This document shows, in pieces, positions 47,726 to 59,375 of a stretch of DNA of 64,000 nucleotides (within the stretch, counting starts at the first letter, position 1; each line of letters starts with the position of its first letter). The DNA is taken from contig JBAIZL010000005.1 of assembly GCA_036971475.1 (NCBI GenBank), forward strand, positions 166,527,386 to 166,591,385, given 5' to 3'. The notes beneath the pieces were generated by a model. That model did no database searches. It saw only the letters and a program-made list of their open reading frames with translations, and was not told the origin of the DNA. The position numbers and the translations under genes are program-made. Source of the DNA: Prosapia bicincta (lineage: Eukaryota > Arthropoda > Insecta > Hemiptera > Cercopidae).

Positions 47726-47849
47726 AACCTGTTGGATCCAAGGCGCCAAAGTTTTCCAACATTTTGAAACTCATTTCCTTTGAAGCAACAAGTAAATCAC
47801 CGTTGTCCCTTTTCTGCCAAGCGCAGGGGTACCCTGTCCCTTCTTATAG
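47726..47849 (+). CDS. Dscam1: Dscam1 alternative exon 6.18
   Basis: 124 nt, phase 1 to 2; acceptor tgcttag, donor ag|gtaagg. It encodes EPVGSKAPKFSNILKLISF, EATSKSPLSLFCQAQGYPVP and SYR, with Phe before the Cys instead of the usual Leu. Only 50 nt separate it from exon 6.19. The open frame extends upstream to 47608 but that part is intronic. Confidence 0.95.
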
Positions 47850-47899
47850 GTAAGGTTTATTAAGTGTTTGTTAATTTAAAAACGTTTATTGGTATTTAG

Positions 47900-48023
47900 A
47901 ACCAATGGGTGTAAAACCACCAACTTTATCATCAGACGTTAAAAGATCCTGGATTGAGAGAAAGATAGAGCAAAGTTTTGGTATTCTTTGTCAATCCCAG
48001 GGATTCCCAGTGCCTTTATATAG
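47900..48023 (+). CDS. Dscam1: Dscam1 alternative exon 6.19
   Basis: 124 nt, phase 1 to 2; acceptor tatttag, donor ag|gtatat. It encodes EPMGVKPPTLSSDVKRSWI, ERKIEQSFGILCQSQGFPVP and LYR. EPM replaces EPV, as in 6.8. Confidence 0.95.
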
Positions 48024-48490
48024 GTATATATATTTTTTACTTATTTAAAAACTATTTAACTTTATTGTTACTCTCAAAAAATTTTTTTCGAGGCAACATA
48101 GATCTGTACAACATATTTATATTGTTCAGAGTATGGTAAACTTAGAAGCTTTAATTTGTCTTGAATCTTATAAGGACTAAGCCAGTTGGTTCGATAAATA
48201 TAATACAAATGTCTATGACAAACATTTCTGTTCCCACAATTACTTTAAAAAGAAATCCCATTTTTTCATAGTAATATTTTAGAAGAATATTTGGTATTGC
48301 AGGTGTATCTTATTCTGACGATTTCCTAAGATTAAATTTTTAATTTTAGGCCTGAATATATATTTCTACTTAATACATATTTCAATTCGGTTTCTCCAAT
48401 TAAATTTAAGAGAAGCTTTTGCAAGTAAAACTTTGCTCATGACAAAATTATACCACAATATTTAACAATAAGTTGTTCACATTCTATTAG
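48024..48490. other. intron between exons 6.19 and 6.20
   Basis: AT-rich intron, nothing recognised. Confidence 0.5.
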
Positions 48491-48614
48491 AGCCTGTTGG
48501 AGCTAAGGCACCTACATTCTCTTCTGATGATTTAAGTCGAACTATTTCACGTAAAGCAGGACAAGGTTATGTTTTGGTTTGTCTAGCACAAGCCTATCCA
48601 GTGCCTATGTTCAG
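48491..48614 (+). CDS. Dscam1: Dscam1 alternative exon 6.20
   Basis: 124 nt, phase 1 to 2; acceptor ctattag, donor ag|gtatgt. It encodes EPVGAKAPTFSSDDLSRTI, SRKAGQGYVLVCLAQAYPVP and MFR. First of the AKAP group (6.20-6.23). Confidence 0.95.
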
Positions 48615-49948
48615 GTATGTGTTATTTATGTAGTTGACAATTATACCAAATGGAAAAACATCAAATAACTTTTGGTAAGTTTATGCTTTAAATGTATGCA
48701 TTGAATATAATTATGAATAAAACTGGAATAGAAATGTGTTGGAGAAGAGAGGATGGGTTGCAATTTGGAACATTTGTCACTCACAGCCAAAGGTATTCAC
48801 TAAGATATTCGTTAGTTTACTTTCAATAAAAACCACTAGGCTTCACTACAGTATTTTTTTTTGTTAAAAAGTTCTTTTAAAATATTGTTTTTAATAAATT
48901 AAACTTAATTTGTGGATATATACTGAAAGCTATTATTCTATATTTAAAAACTATGTTTCAGTTAGATTAAAAAAATATATGTGATTAATTTTGAGTTCAA
49001 CAATAGATATAATTAAAATCAATATAATTTGAGCTGACGTTTCTAAATTGAGCTTATTTTTAGTGATCTTAAGTAACAATTAAGATATTAACCAATTACA
49101 TCTAAAAATATTCACAATCCGATCATTCATTCTGCTTATCTCCAGTAAAGTGCTGGAGATGCTTATCTTTTATAAGCTCTGACTTAACAAAATTTATTTC
49201 AAAACTATTTTTTTTACTCCTGAAAGCTCAACATTAATTTTCCAATTAAATATAACAACTTATTTTTCTAATGAACACAATGGGTTCTTATAATATACAA
49301 TACAGGGCTGTAGGAGAAATTGAGAATAGAAAAATTAAACTTGGTATTTTTAAATAAACAATTTTAAATAAGTTTCAAAAGAGGGCCTTTATAACTATAG
49401 AGAATTAAGCTTACTACACTATTAAAAAATCACTCACTTTGTCACAGGTTTACAATAAGACTGACTAAAGAACTGAATTTCTACTCAGAAAAAAGGCCTT
49501 GGTATCAAAGGCCTACTGCCCAGGTGGAATTTAGCATGCTATTCAACTAAAGCGTGATGTGCCCACAGTCCTCTAGCCACTTTCACTTTAAGAGAATCCT
49601 AATCCAGTTTTATTCAGATTATACTAAATTTGGGTATATTCATAATTAACTACAAAATATTGTCACAAATATCAGTATGATGTCGTAGTCTTATAAATTT
49701 TATTGGCTGGGTAAATAATAATTCTAATATCCCAACCTTTAGTAAGTTTGAAAACAAACACTGAATTTTATTTTATTGGGACTGCACAATTTATAAACCT
49801 AGACTTTATAAATGTAATTTCATGCTTACTTCAGTGTAAACTGAAATTGAGATAGTAGAATAAAGAGAAAATTTAATATGAAAGTTTCAACCTTTTTCAT
49901 TATCTTAGGTAACTCTGTTACATGTTTGGTAACAGTGTTAATTTTTTA
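48615..49948. other. intron segment after exon 6.20
   Basis: AT-rich intron; 49490-49590 is less AT-rich (ggcctactgcccaggtgg) but unassigned. Confidence 0.45.
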
Positions 49949-50210
49949 TTTGTTGATTCCATCTTCACGTGAGCTACTAGTTATCACTAAACACTTTTAA
50001 ATGTTTGTAAACTTGCCTATAGTAGCACTTACTTATATTTGTTGAGGACGGCCGTTTCAGGATATGTGTCCCATTGTCAACTCAGACCATAACTCAGAGT
50101 TACGGTCTGAGTTGACAATAGGATACATCTCCAGAAACGGCTGTCCTCAACAAATATAAGTAAGTGCTACTATAGGCAAGTTTATAAACATTTAAAAGTG
50201 TTTAGTTAAT
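49949..50210. mobile_element. foldback element copy 4 (opposite orientation)
   Basis: Here the tail comes first (ttgttgattccatcttcacg at 49950), then the left arm (from about 49981, aacttgcctatagtagcact, gttgaggacggccgtttc), a centre with ctcagaccataactcagagt, and the inverse right arm to about 50207. The tail on the left shows the opposite orientation to copies 2 and 3. Confidence 0.88.
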
Positions 50211-51019
50211 TTGTTGACTTAATGGCCTACAAATGGAATTTTCTGAGCTGAACAGGTTATCTATGACAGTAATGAGTCGAGTCCGATATTGTGTGTCAAT
50301 AGTTGTGTAACAGTTTAACTCAAATTGTTAAAATCACTGATAAAATACTGTTTTTTTTTTGTTACTGGCACTACCATTGCATAAGTATTTAATAGGGCTC
50401 GTTTTGTTGTTTGATCTATCTTTCACACACTGAAATCCATTTCTAAGAATTTTCCAAAAACGTTTTAACTAAACATTAAGTGTAATGACATCCTTAATGT
50501 TTTGCACTTAAAATTTTTAAAACTTAAGTTCTTGAAATGATTTAGAACAGGGTCAAAGATGATGATTGTTACTAACCTATTTTCTTTATTAACTTTTTGT
50601 TATTTATAAGTATTCTATATTTATAAAAGTTCTAGATTCTCAGTAACCTACTTCAGACCTTTTGACGTATTTATTAGGTTGTTACAACTAACTCTTGTCA
50701 CAATTTGTATAAAACATTATTGATAATTTAGAGAAATTTACTGAATTACATAGACAGTATTTGAAAACATAATATCAGTTATGACCCAAATTGAAAATGA
50801 GACTCATCTGCTAAGGCCATAATCATACAACAATGTAAATTAACTATTTTTAGAAATGTTTATATTTTCAAAATCACACATTTTTAGTGTGAAATGTCTA
50901 TCTATAAGTTTAACAAAAACCTTCAACTCTTTGAACAGTAACGATACAACTGCCATGTCTTCATGCTACCACCCACCTGTGGTAACTACGTTACTGTTGA
51001 ATTTATATATTTATTTTAA
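50211..51019. other. intron segment between foldback and piggyBac-type element
   Basis: AT-rich intron, nothing recognised. Confidence 0.5.
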
Positions 51020-51825
51020 CCCTAGACTACTAACAATATTTTTTTATATGGTTGCTCCACTAACCATACGTAAATTTGGCATACACATATAATTATATCA
51101 AATAATGGTGAAAATCAACTCACAGTTGTCTGTAAAAGTGTTTTTTTGTTTAATTCTAACTAAAGAAGCTACATATTTTCTAAGTATTTACTCAACTAAA
51201 ATTTTATTATACACTAATTCTGAATTTGAAATTTTTTGTTAGTAGAAAGCAAAATTTCTTCAATTATTTCCTCTTTTATATTTATAACATTCGCCAACAT
51301 CTTGATCGACATTTAACTTAGTGCTAGGTCTAAAGTGAATGATATTTTTGCTTTGTATTTTACTCTGCAGGTGAACAAGTTTAGTTTTCCAACAATAGCC
51401 ATATTTTCCAAGAAGATATCTTTCATTAGGTGTTTATATAACTGTTTTATAAGACTGGGAAAGTTGTGGATGAGAATCTTGATTAGCATTGAAAAGAAAC
51501 TCTTGGGGTGATATTGATGAACTAAAACAATCGTACTACCTGTCTTCCTTTTTCAGTTTTTATTTCCTTCAACATGTCTCTTTTCAATTGACCTAATATT
51601 TTCAAAATCGGAGGATCAATATCATCTTCAGGATGGAAATCTTACTGAAAAAGAAGTGTAGTGGGCAGAAAAAGAGCACACTTAATCTTATTTTTCACTG
51701 TCTCAACTAACACTAAACAAAGAAATGACTGTGGGCGGGAAAAATGTCTAGATTGTTTGTTATGGGTGTGAAGGAGGGAAACAAACCATAAAGTGTAAGA
51801 ATTATGTATAATTAGTTATCTAGGG
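51020..51825 (-). mobile_element. piggyBac-type non-autonomous element
   Basis: TTAA flanks both ends (51016-51019, 51826-51829). The termini ccctagactactaa and, inverted, ccctagataactaa agree at 12 of 14 positions. On the minus strand near 51575-51645 a short frame (DFHPEDDIDPPILKILGQLK) could be a transposase N-terminus, but this is uncertain. 806 bp. Confidence 0.75.
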
Positions 51826-51829
51826 TTAA

Positions 51830-52457
51830 AGCAGCTTAAGGAAGTTATTTTTGTTAGTGAACTATCCTGACATTCCTCGGTGCTTTTTAAAAGCAAGTTT
51901 TTATGGTTATAATCAGGTTATATAGGTGTCAGAAGTAAGTTGTGTGAGTAATGTATAGCATTATCGGATGGGTCCAGCTAGCTCCTATCAAACACTAAGA
52001 ATAATAATCCAGCTACACCTTTGTCAGTTTCTTGAATAATAAATAGTTTTATATTGCAGGACAAGACTTTCAAAATTTCTTTTATTTTTCTATTGGTTAC
52101 TACCAAAATATGTTTTAAAAAAAATGGTTTCTCATCAGAAAGAATGAATGAAATTTTTCGCACAAAATGTTATAATTTTGTAATTAACTCAATAATTAAG
52201 TATTATATGATTATAAAAAGTTATTTAACGAATATTTTTAAAAATAGTCACATTTTGGGATATGTTGGGTGTTTTCAAAGTTACTACTTAGAAGGTTAAG
52301 TTGAAATTTTAAACGTTAATGATTTTTAATGTATAACAGTTATTAACAAATATTAAGTAAATAAATTAAATTAGATTTGATAAATCATTAAGTTAAAATG
52401 ACAGTCCAATTATTATTTAATCACCATAATTTATAGTTTTGAACTAATTTTGTACAG
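51830..52457. other. intron segment before exon 6.21
   Basis: AT-rich intron. Frames on either strand at 51978-52299 lack any family signature. Confidence 0.5.
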
Positions 52458-52581
52458 AGCCTGTTGGAGCCAAAGCTCCAGCTGTGTCATTGGATGATAA
52501 AAGCAGAAATATTTATCGGAAAATTGGACAACCTTTTGAAATGTTGTGCCAAACGCAGGGTTACCCAGTCCCCATATTTAG
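52458..52581 (+). CDS. Dscam1: Dscam1 alternative exon 6.21
   Basis: 124 nt, phase 1 to 2; acceptor gtacag, donor ag|gtatga. It encodes EPVGAKAPAVSLDDKSRNI, YRKIGQPFEMLCQTQGYPVP and IFR. AKAP group; one of only two CAG acceptors in the exon 6 array. Confidence 0.95.
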
Positions 52582-53395
52582 GTATGATTGTGTAATGGCT
52601 GTATTCTTAAATTTGAGTAGATTAATTATTATAATTTTTGAAAAAACTTCTTGAAAAGATGCAAAATATGCTTTTAATATGAACAATACTGTTGAACGTG
52701 TTGCTAATTAAAATAAATTTCTTTATCTGAAAATTAATCATATTTTCTTGTGTTGACATTTATATAAAATATATATTTGGTCTAAAGTTTAAAATTAAAC
52801 TTATTTACTACATATTTAATTTATTTTAAATTTAGAGTGCCTTACAAATTTCAATAGTAGAGAGAAAATATAAACATTTGTAAATTGAAATGATTTTAAT
52901 TAAGGCTTAATTAGAGTGTTTATTGCAGATCATCAGTTGAGAGTTATTGCAATAGTACGGTGTTATATATAGTAGTTTAATTTCTTTTTGTAAAAGGTTT
53001 TTTATTTTTTGGTTTGATTTTTTTAACCTGCATTGATGCTGTTGACAAATAAATGTACCAATTATACAATATACGTATACATGTAAAATTTTGTTTAAAG
53101 ATAATTATACTGAAAAAACATTATTCAAAGAACAAAAATCCTACATTGAACATTATTTAATTACATTGTTAGTTATATATCAAATTAATTTCACAATAAT
53201 AAAACAATAACTTATATTAAAAATAATAAAAAAGAGCAAACAATACATGTTAACAAAAGTATTATATCATTTATTATTTATTATTATTAATAAACTAATC
53301 AATAACTGCCAGATTTATAATTTAAGTAAATTTATGAAAAGCTTATTGAGATAAAAGATGTTACTATGCGATCTTTGTTATTGTCTATGCCTTGA
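52582..53395. other. intron segment after exon 6.21
   Basis: AT-rich intron, nothing recognised. Confidence 0.5.
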
Positions 53396-54799
53396 CAGGG
53401 TGTCTAGTGACAGGGAAAACCGGGAAAACCTGGAAAAGTCAGGGAATTTTAAGATTCTGGAAAATTCAGGGAAAAGTCAGGGAAAATTTTAAAAAATCGG
53501 GAAAATATTTATTTTGATTAGAAACAAAACTAGTGGCTATTGCTCTCGAATATTTGTTATTGTAAGCCAGCGGGCTGGTTTAGGGCCAGGGCAGTCAGGA
53601 AATAACACTTCTTTATTTAGATGCCCATTATTTATTTGATAAGCCCAATGCTATGACTTCAGGACTTATGTCAATAAATATTAAACGTGTCGAGTTGGTA
53701 CAGCTGGGAGGTTTTAGCCTGGACCGTGGCCTTGGGGTGCGCAGTGGTTCTGTTATCATATGGACAGGTGGGGATAACAGATAACTCAGTCTGTTTCTGA
53801 CCACACAGAACGCTGTTTAAACATTCGTAGCCAGCTGTTTGTCTAGACTCGTGGTAGTATGTGTTTTATTTGACGGTGATTATTTGTACACTGTTTATTT
53901 CAACATGGAAGGTTCCAGTTTTCATTGCCGTAGCGGGCAAGCGCGTCATGCAGATGTCGTCATTACCTCCACTCCTTCCTTAGGATAAATATAAACTAAA
54001 AGATGAAGTGACTGAAGCAGAGATTATATGGTGCGTGAATTTAGTAATGCAACACTTCTTTACGCAATGCAGAAGGTAGTGTGTGCCTCTTTCCAAGGAT
54101 GTTCCCTCATAGCACCATTGCACAGAACATGAGATTGGGGAAAGATAGAATTTCCTATAGTGTTGTATTCGGTTTATTAAATTATTTTAAATTCAAATTC
54201 TAACTATGTAATTGGCTTTGATGAAAGTTTAAACAAAATATCACAAAGAGCCCAAATGGATTTGAGTGTTAGGTATTGGGATGCAGAGACGGATGAAGTG
54301 AAAGCTCGATATTTTGGTTCTGTGTTTCTTACAGACACAAAAGCAAAAGAGTTACTCAATTAGTTCTTAAAAGGTGTTCAAAGTCTGGATTTATCCAAGA
54401 TCCTTCAGATATCAAGGTCCTTCAGACATCGGATGGGCCCAATGTAAACTGGGATTTCTATAGACAGAAAATGACCGAGAAAGATAGAAGAGCAGCTGAG
54501 AAGAGGAAAAATAATATTCAGCTGAAGGAACTGGAAGCTAAAAAAAACAAAAGTGATGTCAGTTGCTACAAAAGAAATAGAACTTATATCTGAAGAGATT
54601 GAAAAACTAAAGCAAAAAAGCTAAGACAAGACAGTTGTATAAATTTGTTTATATTCTAAGTGTTATAAATATAGTGTAAATACAATTTAGAAAAGTCAGG
54701 GAAAACTCAGGGAATTTCTTCAAGCTATTTTACTAGACACCCTGGAAAAGTCAGGGAAAACTCAGGGAATTTCTTCAAGCTATTTTACTAGACACCCTG
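53396..54799 (+). mobile_element. hAT-like DNA transposon derivative with duplicated right end
   Basis: The ends are cagggtgtctagt and, inverted, the same 13 bases. The flanking pentamer cttga occurs on both sides (53391-53395, 54800-54804). The + strand at about 54215-54360 reads FDESLNKISQRAQMDLSVRY, WDAETDEVKARYFGSVFLTD, which resembles the middle of an insect hAT-like transposase; the rest is deleted or frame-broken, with a coiled-coil-like tail near 54500-54625. The last about 55 bp (gtcagggaaaactcagggaa to cagggtgtc inverted) occur twice in tandem (54689-54743, 54744-54798). Confidence 0.7.
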
Positions 54800-54804
54800 C
54801 TTGA

Positions 54805-55916
54805 GTTTTTCTTATATTAAACCTGAGTTATAAAGCCTGGCAAATCATTAGATAGTTTATCTCATGTCGTAGACACTCAAGTCTGACTGGATATGCCCAT
54901 TCCAGACTGAATGCTGAGACACAAGTATGACATGTGGTTGAGGTAAAAGAGATATTTGATTAAGAAACTCTTGTTTCAACGTTATATTGTCTTAGCATAT
55001 CCTTCCCACTTATTTTATCTTAAATGAAATGTTTTATTTAGTTATTTAGCCAACCTATTATTGGTGCATTTTTACAATATCAAAGCTTAATGTGGTTCCT
55101 GGGTGGCACCCAGTTGCATCATCTGATCATATACTTTTATTGTTTGTGAACACAGATGGATTCAATTTTATTTCTGTGAGGTGTTGCAAAAATATTTTTA
55201 TAAAATATATAGTCTGTGCCATGTTTATTTTATGAAAAATATATAAAAATAAAACTAAAAACAAAAATGTTCAGTTATTTACATAAAACATAACTATTAA
55301 ATGTTCATAAATCACTTGCTTAAACAAAAAATAGGTGTATGTGTACATTTTTTCTTGGAAACATCTCTAAGGATTTCCACAAACATTGGTATTTAGGAGG
55401 GTTTTAATCTCATCAGTTCAATGGGCTAAGTGAAAATTTTCTGAAAAATCTTTATCAAGTTTTCAAAAATTTTTAAGTTTATATTCCCAGAATTATATTG
55501 GACTGAAGCAAGAGTCAACTTGGATGTACTACACAAATACATCAATGACCAGTTAGACCAGCGTTTGCATTGACAATCCGTAAGTCACAGAGGCAAACTT
55601 TTGATTTACAAGTAATATCAAAGTGTAATAAGTATTAATCTTTATTAATGATTTTTTGAGTTTGACATTATAAATGACACTTTTCAAATCCGCAATAAAT
55701 TTTATTTGAATTTTAAATGTTTTAATTCATTTGTAGTTTGCGAATCGGTACCAAAAGACAAAATATTTGGCTTTCAGGAATTTTTTCTAGCTTATTTTTC
55801 TGCCACAGATTCAATAGAATTTTATCAGAACTCAGGGGTAAGCATTGTCATTCAGGCATGCAACAACTTTTTCTTAGTTGTACCTTGTAATTTATTTTTG
55901 TACAATTTTTATTTAG
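54805..55916. other. intron segment before exon 6.22
   Basis: AT-rich intron. The open frame from 55706 runs into exon 6.22 but only the part from 55917 is exon. Confidence 0.5.
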
Positions 55917-56040
55917 AGCCAATCGGAGCAAAAGCACCAACATTTTCAAATGATGACAAGAGTCGCACAATTTTCCGTAACACAGAACAAGGAATTGTGT
56001 TGATATGTCATGCCCAAGGTTTTCCAGTTGCAAGTTTTAG
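55917..56040 (+). CDS. Dscam1: Dscam1 alternative exon 6.22
   Basis: 124 nt, phase 1 to 2; acceptor atttag, donor ag|gtaggt. It encodes EPIGAKAPTFSNDDKSRTI, FRNTEQGIVLICHAQGFPVA and SFR. The PVP motif that ends every other variant (PIP in two) is PVA here, and CHAQ replaces C[PQ]AQ. Confidence 0.94.
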
Positions 56041-56984
56041 GTAGGTCAGTTCTAATTTGGTGCTTTTATTTAATTGTGTTGAAAAAAAATTATACTGCCA
56101 AAATTATACACTGTAGGTGTCATTGTCAATATAAATAGACCAATAATTTTATTGATGGTTAAACAATATGTAATTTATTTAAAACAATGTTTGGTGTCAG
56201 TTCAGTTAGAAACAACATAACAATTTTGATTTTCTAACTTGAAAAATAAATCTTTTATTGGTAGAGAATATTTACAAACTGTCCGCCTTTATGTTTTGTT
56301 CTTAACTTGCAAGAATTTCTTTTGTTCAACAAACATGTATAAACTTTTTTATCAATTCATAATTAATTTCACCAAAATGCTGTTTATAAATGAATTCAAG
56401 CTACAGGTTTAACTTTATCTAAAATATCTCATAATTTCCAACAAAAATAGTATTCAGTTTTTAAAGTGAATCAGGTTACTAAAAAATAAAGACAGAGGTA
56501 GATACTTATTTCGACCTCAAAATGATATAGGGTACATTTGTATCCTAATAAATTTCTTACAAGGGACAACAAATCAAATGATTTTTCCATTTCAATTATT
56601 TGTTACATACACTTACTAACATGTTTTAATTTGATACACAATCTAATAGAACTTAAAAACCACTTAATGTCATACAATTTGTTGGGAGGTTTTTTTAACA
56701 CTCACCATTTCATTGAGGCAAACAATTTTTAACCAGTTAACGAAGTTTTGTTAAAACTATTTTATGGAATTCTTGTTTGTGTGTGCAAATGGACAGATAT
56801 TGACATGTTTTAGGGCTGTGTTAGCTACAAGTTCTGACTTATTTAACTTAGTCGTGATTTATTTATCTAGTAAAGTAACACTATATTTTTGTAACGTCGA
56901 GCTGCACAACACGACTGTATGTTTCTGAAGCTAATTGAAAAATTTGTATTGAAGTACTTGTATCACTTTCTTAATTGCTACATG
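56041..56984. other. intron segment after exon 6.22
   Basis: AT-rich intron; the frame at 56538-56732 is not a recognised protein. Confidence 0.5.
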
Positions 56985-57350
56985 GCGCTACAGCTCGGAT
57001 TGGGCCTTGGCTTCCTTAACAGTGTCCTGCCATATACTTCTGTCTTTTGCGTTCCGTTTCCATGCTGTAATGCCGAGAATCCTTAAATCTTCCTCAAGGT
57101 CCTGTAGCCATCGTCTTTTCAGTCAGCCAACTCTTCTTTGGCCAATCATAGTGCCCGTTAAAAGTTTGTTTGGCATTTTATTGGTGAGCATTCTTATGAT
57201 GTAACCCAACCATTCTAGACGTCACGTTTTAATAAAATGGACCATATTTGCATCTTTGTATAAGGAATGCAACTCGGCATTAGATCGAAGCTTCCACACA
57301 TTTGTTTATTCATCGTGGATCGGACCATACATTTTCCTTACAAGCTTAAG
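56985..57350 (-). mobile_element. LINE relic, C-terminal end of the ORF
   Basis: The minus strand reads, with frame breaks, RLEWLGYIIRMLTNKMPNKL, LTGTMIGQRRVG, then KRRWLQDLEEDLRILGITAW and KRNAKDRSIWQDTVKEAKAQ. This is the familiar tail of many insect non-LTR retrotransposon ORF2 proteins after the reverse transcriptase. Strongly truncated. The clade cannot be fixed. Confidence 0.75.
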
Positions 57351-58488
57351 CTCAAACAACCATTTTATCACTAAAAATTGATTATCTTGGTTCGTAATTG
57401 ATAAGGTAAATCAATTTACACACTTACTATTTTTATTTCTATAGATAACATAGTTCTAAACATCAGAATAACGACAATACCACCTGTTAGAGAGTAAAAA
57501 GGCAAATGCAAGGAGATCTTGTGTTTATGCTGAAGAGCTATAAAAAACAAGTAGCTGAATAATGGCTAGCAAAAATCTTGAAAATATTTGTTTTTTCAAC
57601 ATGAACAATTCTTAATTAATGGAGAATACATTCATGGACATGGTTCATGAATGCAAATAGTGCATAGACAAATGTAAAGAAGTAAAAATATCATGACAAT
57701 TAGTTTGCACTATTTTTTACGAGTTTCTCAATTGTGGTATATAAGACGTAGTAAAATTGTGTAGAATTAGTTGAAAAAAGTTTTTGTTTATTGCCATTTT
57801 ATTAAATCTTATTATTTTAAATGTCATTCGTTATCTTAATCTTTGAATTTGTATCATTTAAGACAAGAACCAGAATCAGCTATTCTGTCAACATGATTTG
57901 CACAAATGTGCAATATGTTTTATGCCAAGACAATTCATCAACAGATAATTTTAAAAAAATTTGTTTATAATAATCTGTCATTCAACTCTCTTTACCATGT
58001 TTTATGGTTTTGAAAAGGCATACGATATGTCAGAAGAGAAATTTTCATTCTGAAATCATATTGAATACAAAGTAAAAAATAATGGAGGTGATTTTTTTTA
58101 TTGTTTGTATATTATTGCTTAATTTGTACTTCTCCAAGGTTTTGAGTGCATTATAGTCAATAAAAAACTTGAGATATTTTTTTTAATAAACACCTACTTT
58201 CTTGCATACTAGATATATCCTGGACATAAATAAGAAATTTGTAATTTCATGTTATAAATAATATATAATATGTAAATTATTACACATTGGTATATCTCTA
58301 TTTTTTTTACTAGGATCTCCATTGTTGAATTTTGAATATAATAAAATCCCATAACTTTACCACACTTGCCAAGTAATAAAACTAAAAATTGATAAAATCC
58401 TTAGCCTAACATTCACATAAGGCTTGTAATAGATTCATAGTCAGGATACTGATTTCATAATTTACACAGAGTTATCTCCCATATTTAG
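57351..58488. other. intron segment before exon 6.23
   Basis: AT-rich intron, nothing recognised. Confidence 0.5.
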
Positions 58489-58612
58489 AACCCGTGGGTG
58501 CCAAAGCCCCAACTTTCTCAACCGATGCTAGAAGCAGTTCTTATTATCGAGTAGAAGGACAAAGTTTTGGTCTTTTATGTCAAGCTCAGTCTTTCCCTGT
58601 ACCAATGTCTAG
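58489..58612 (+). CDS. Dscam1: Dscam1 alternative exon 6.23
   Basis: 124 nt, phase 1 to 2; acceptor tatttag, donor ag|gtaagt, a perfect consensus donor. It encodes EPVGAKAPTFSTDARSSSY, YRVEGQSFGLLCQAQSFPVP and MSR. AKAP group. It is the last exon 6 in the window; exon 7 is not visible in the following 5.4 kb. Confidence 0.95.
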
Positions 58613-59261
58613 GTAAGTTTGTGCTTGTTTTTAGAATGTTACTTTAAAATGTGATTTCTGTAGTTGAAACAATTGCTAATAACATATTTTTACTATTTAA
58701 CAAATCATATACATTAAATAGTAAATATACATTTTCTCCAATGATTTTTACCTAACATCAACAGTTATTTAGGTTATAAACTGATAAAAAGTCTTGCTAC
58801 ACATACTTGGAAGTATGGAGAACAATTTTTTGTTACTCTTAAAACTTTAAATTGTAGATTTTATTGTGCTTGGTGATCAGCAAAACTTTAATTCTTGAAT
58901 TTTGTAGTCCATTACGTTCGTTGAATCTTATTAATTAAAAAAAAAAATTTAATGTTATTAAAATAATTATCAATTTGCCAAACTTATAAATTGAGTTGTT
59001 AAAAAACAACTAATCAGGACAAAAGGTTTTTTATTGCACTTATGTGTAAATCATGTATTGCAAATACTGCTATACCTTTAGGGGTGTGAATATGATCCAC
59101 AAAGACTATGCAGGTTAGCTGCATCTACTAGGAGAAATATACTTTGTATGCCAGTCAGATATTTTTAGAGAACAAATAATATTCTCATCTATATTCAAAC
59201 TTACACAAGAAGATGTATCTCTTGAATTTTGTAGTCCATTCCGTTTGGTGAATCTTAATTA
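58613..59261. other. intron segment before the Penelope-like element
   Basis: AT-rich intron. A stretch of about 46 bp (ttgaattttgtagtccatt and following) at 58893-58938 recurs in direct orientation at 59220-59264, right before the retroelement. Confidence 0.5.
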
Positions 59262-59323
59262 ATCACTTTAACATTAGTTTATGACTATCCGAACTTTAAA
59301 TTTTGTAAATTTGTAAAAACTTA

Positions 59324-59375
59324 CTGAGACACAGATGAAGATCGCCACGTAGCGATTGATAACGTTCTGTCTCAG
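59324..59375 (+). ncRNA. hammerhead ribozyme relic in the left repeat
   Basis: Helix I ctgagaca/tgtctcag is perfect (8 bp) and continues into the palindrome arms. The core box is cagatga (one change from CUGAUGA), helix II gatcg/cgatt, gata in place of GAAA, and a palindromic helix III aacgtt. The two core changes should abolish cleavage. Confidence 0.7.

Noticed and set aside
52054..52299. 81-codon frame in the intron before exon 6.21
   Set aside because: No motif; overlapping frame on the other strand; intron-like composition.
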